Source: Lachnospiraceae bacterium | GTDB taxonomy: Bacteria > Bacillota > Clostridia > Lachnospirales > Lachnospiraceae | Length of the DNA: 5,060 bases | Assembly: GCA_003520105.1 (NCBI GenBank) | Contig: DOVL01000294.1 | Location: forward strand, 1 to 5,060 | Reading direction: 5' to 3' | Shown here: positions 5,034 to 5,060 of the stretch, piece after piece | Layout: every line of letters begins with the position of its first letter | Numbering within the stretch: position 1 is the stretch's first letter | Notes under the pieces: model-generated | Told to the model about the DNA's origin: nothing | What the model saw: the letters and a program-made list of their open reading frames with translations, nothing else | Database searches by the model: none | Position numbers and translations under genes: made by a program

Positions 5034-5060
5034 ATGAGAATGGTTCTACAAACAGAGTCG
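5034..5060 (+). CDS. Possible start of a further gene, cut by the window end
   Basis: ATG at 5034 is preceded by GGAG at 5023-5026 with a 7-nt spacer, and its frame is open to the last base (MRMVLQTES). The same frame is open back to ATG codons at 5016 and 4998, the longer version starting MCAFKCMNRSECM, which is unusually rich in Cys. A competing ATG at 5030 in another frame is also open (MYENGSTNRV) but stands only 3 nt from the GGAG. Too little is visible to choose the start with confidence or to name a product. Confidence 0.35.

Overview
The window looks like chromosomal DNA of a low- to mid-GC Firmicute of the class Clostridia, most likely a Lachnospiraceae-type gut or rumen bacterium. 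The main reason is the class II aldolase, whose central LACGIGNIHGKYP segment I associate with that group. Strong GGAGG-type ribosome binding sites, -35/-10 promoters with 17-nt spacers and a GC hairpin plus U-run terminator agree with this. The genus cannot be fixed from the sequence alone. All recognisable genes are on the + strand.

Layout: (1) 1-282 is the 3' end of a DUF2130-family gene that starts outside the window. (2) 415-1872 encodes a membrane-anchored zinc-ribbon protein with its own promoter, a short H-x-LVP tandem repeat, one transmembrane helix and a large unrecognised extracytoplasmic domain. (3) 1919-2851 encodes a PfkB-family 1-phosphofructokinase (fruK-like), starting 46 nt after gene 2. 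(4) 2955-3701 encodes a DeoR-family regulator, preceded by a dyad and short direct repeats that look like an operator. (5) 3882-4745 encodes class II fructose-bisphosphate aldolase, with its own strong promoter, a structured 5' leader and a strong terminator. (6) 4746-5060 holds the aldolase terminator, a densely base-paired element of about 128 nt, an A-rich tract, and probably the promoter and first codons of another gene that runs off the window.

Genes 3 to 5 make metabolic sense together. A fructose-1-phosphate kinase makes fructose-1,6-bisphosphate, a sugar-phosphate-sensing DeoR repressor would control it, and the aldolase splits the product into triose phosphates. The usual partner, a fructose PTS transporter (fruA), is absent from the window. 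The aldolase has its own promoter and simpler, more biased codon use than its neighbours, so it is probably a separately controlled, highly expressed housekeeping gene.

The best candidate for something undescribed is the element at 4789-4916. An 11-bp closing helix encloses three hairpins in a compact four-way-junction arrangement, two of them with tandem G.A mismatches. The 3' strand of the closing helix can instead pair with a second copy of GTGTAGA just downstream. It could be a structured RNA or a MITE/REP-like repeat; the sequence alone does not decide which.
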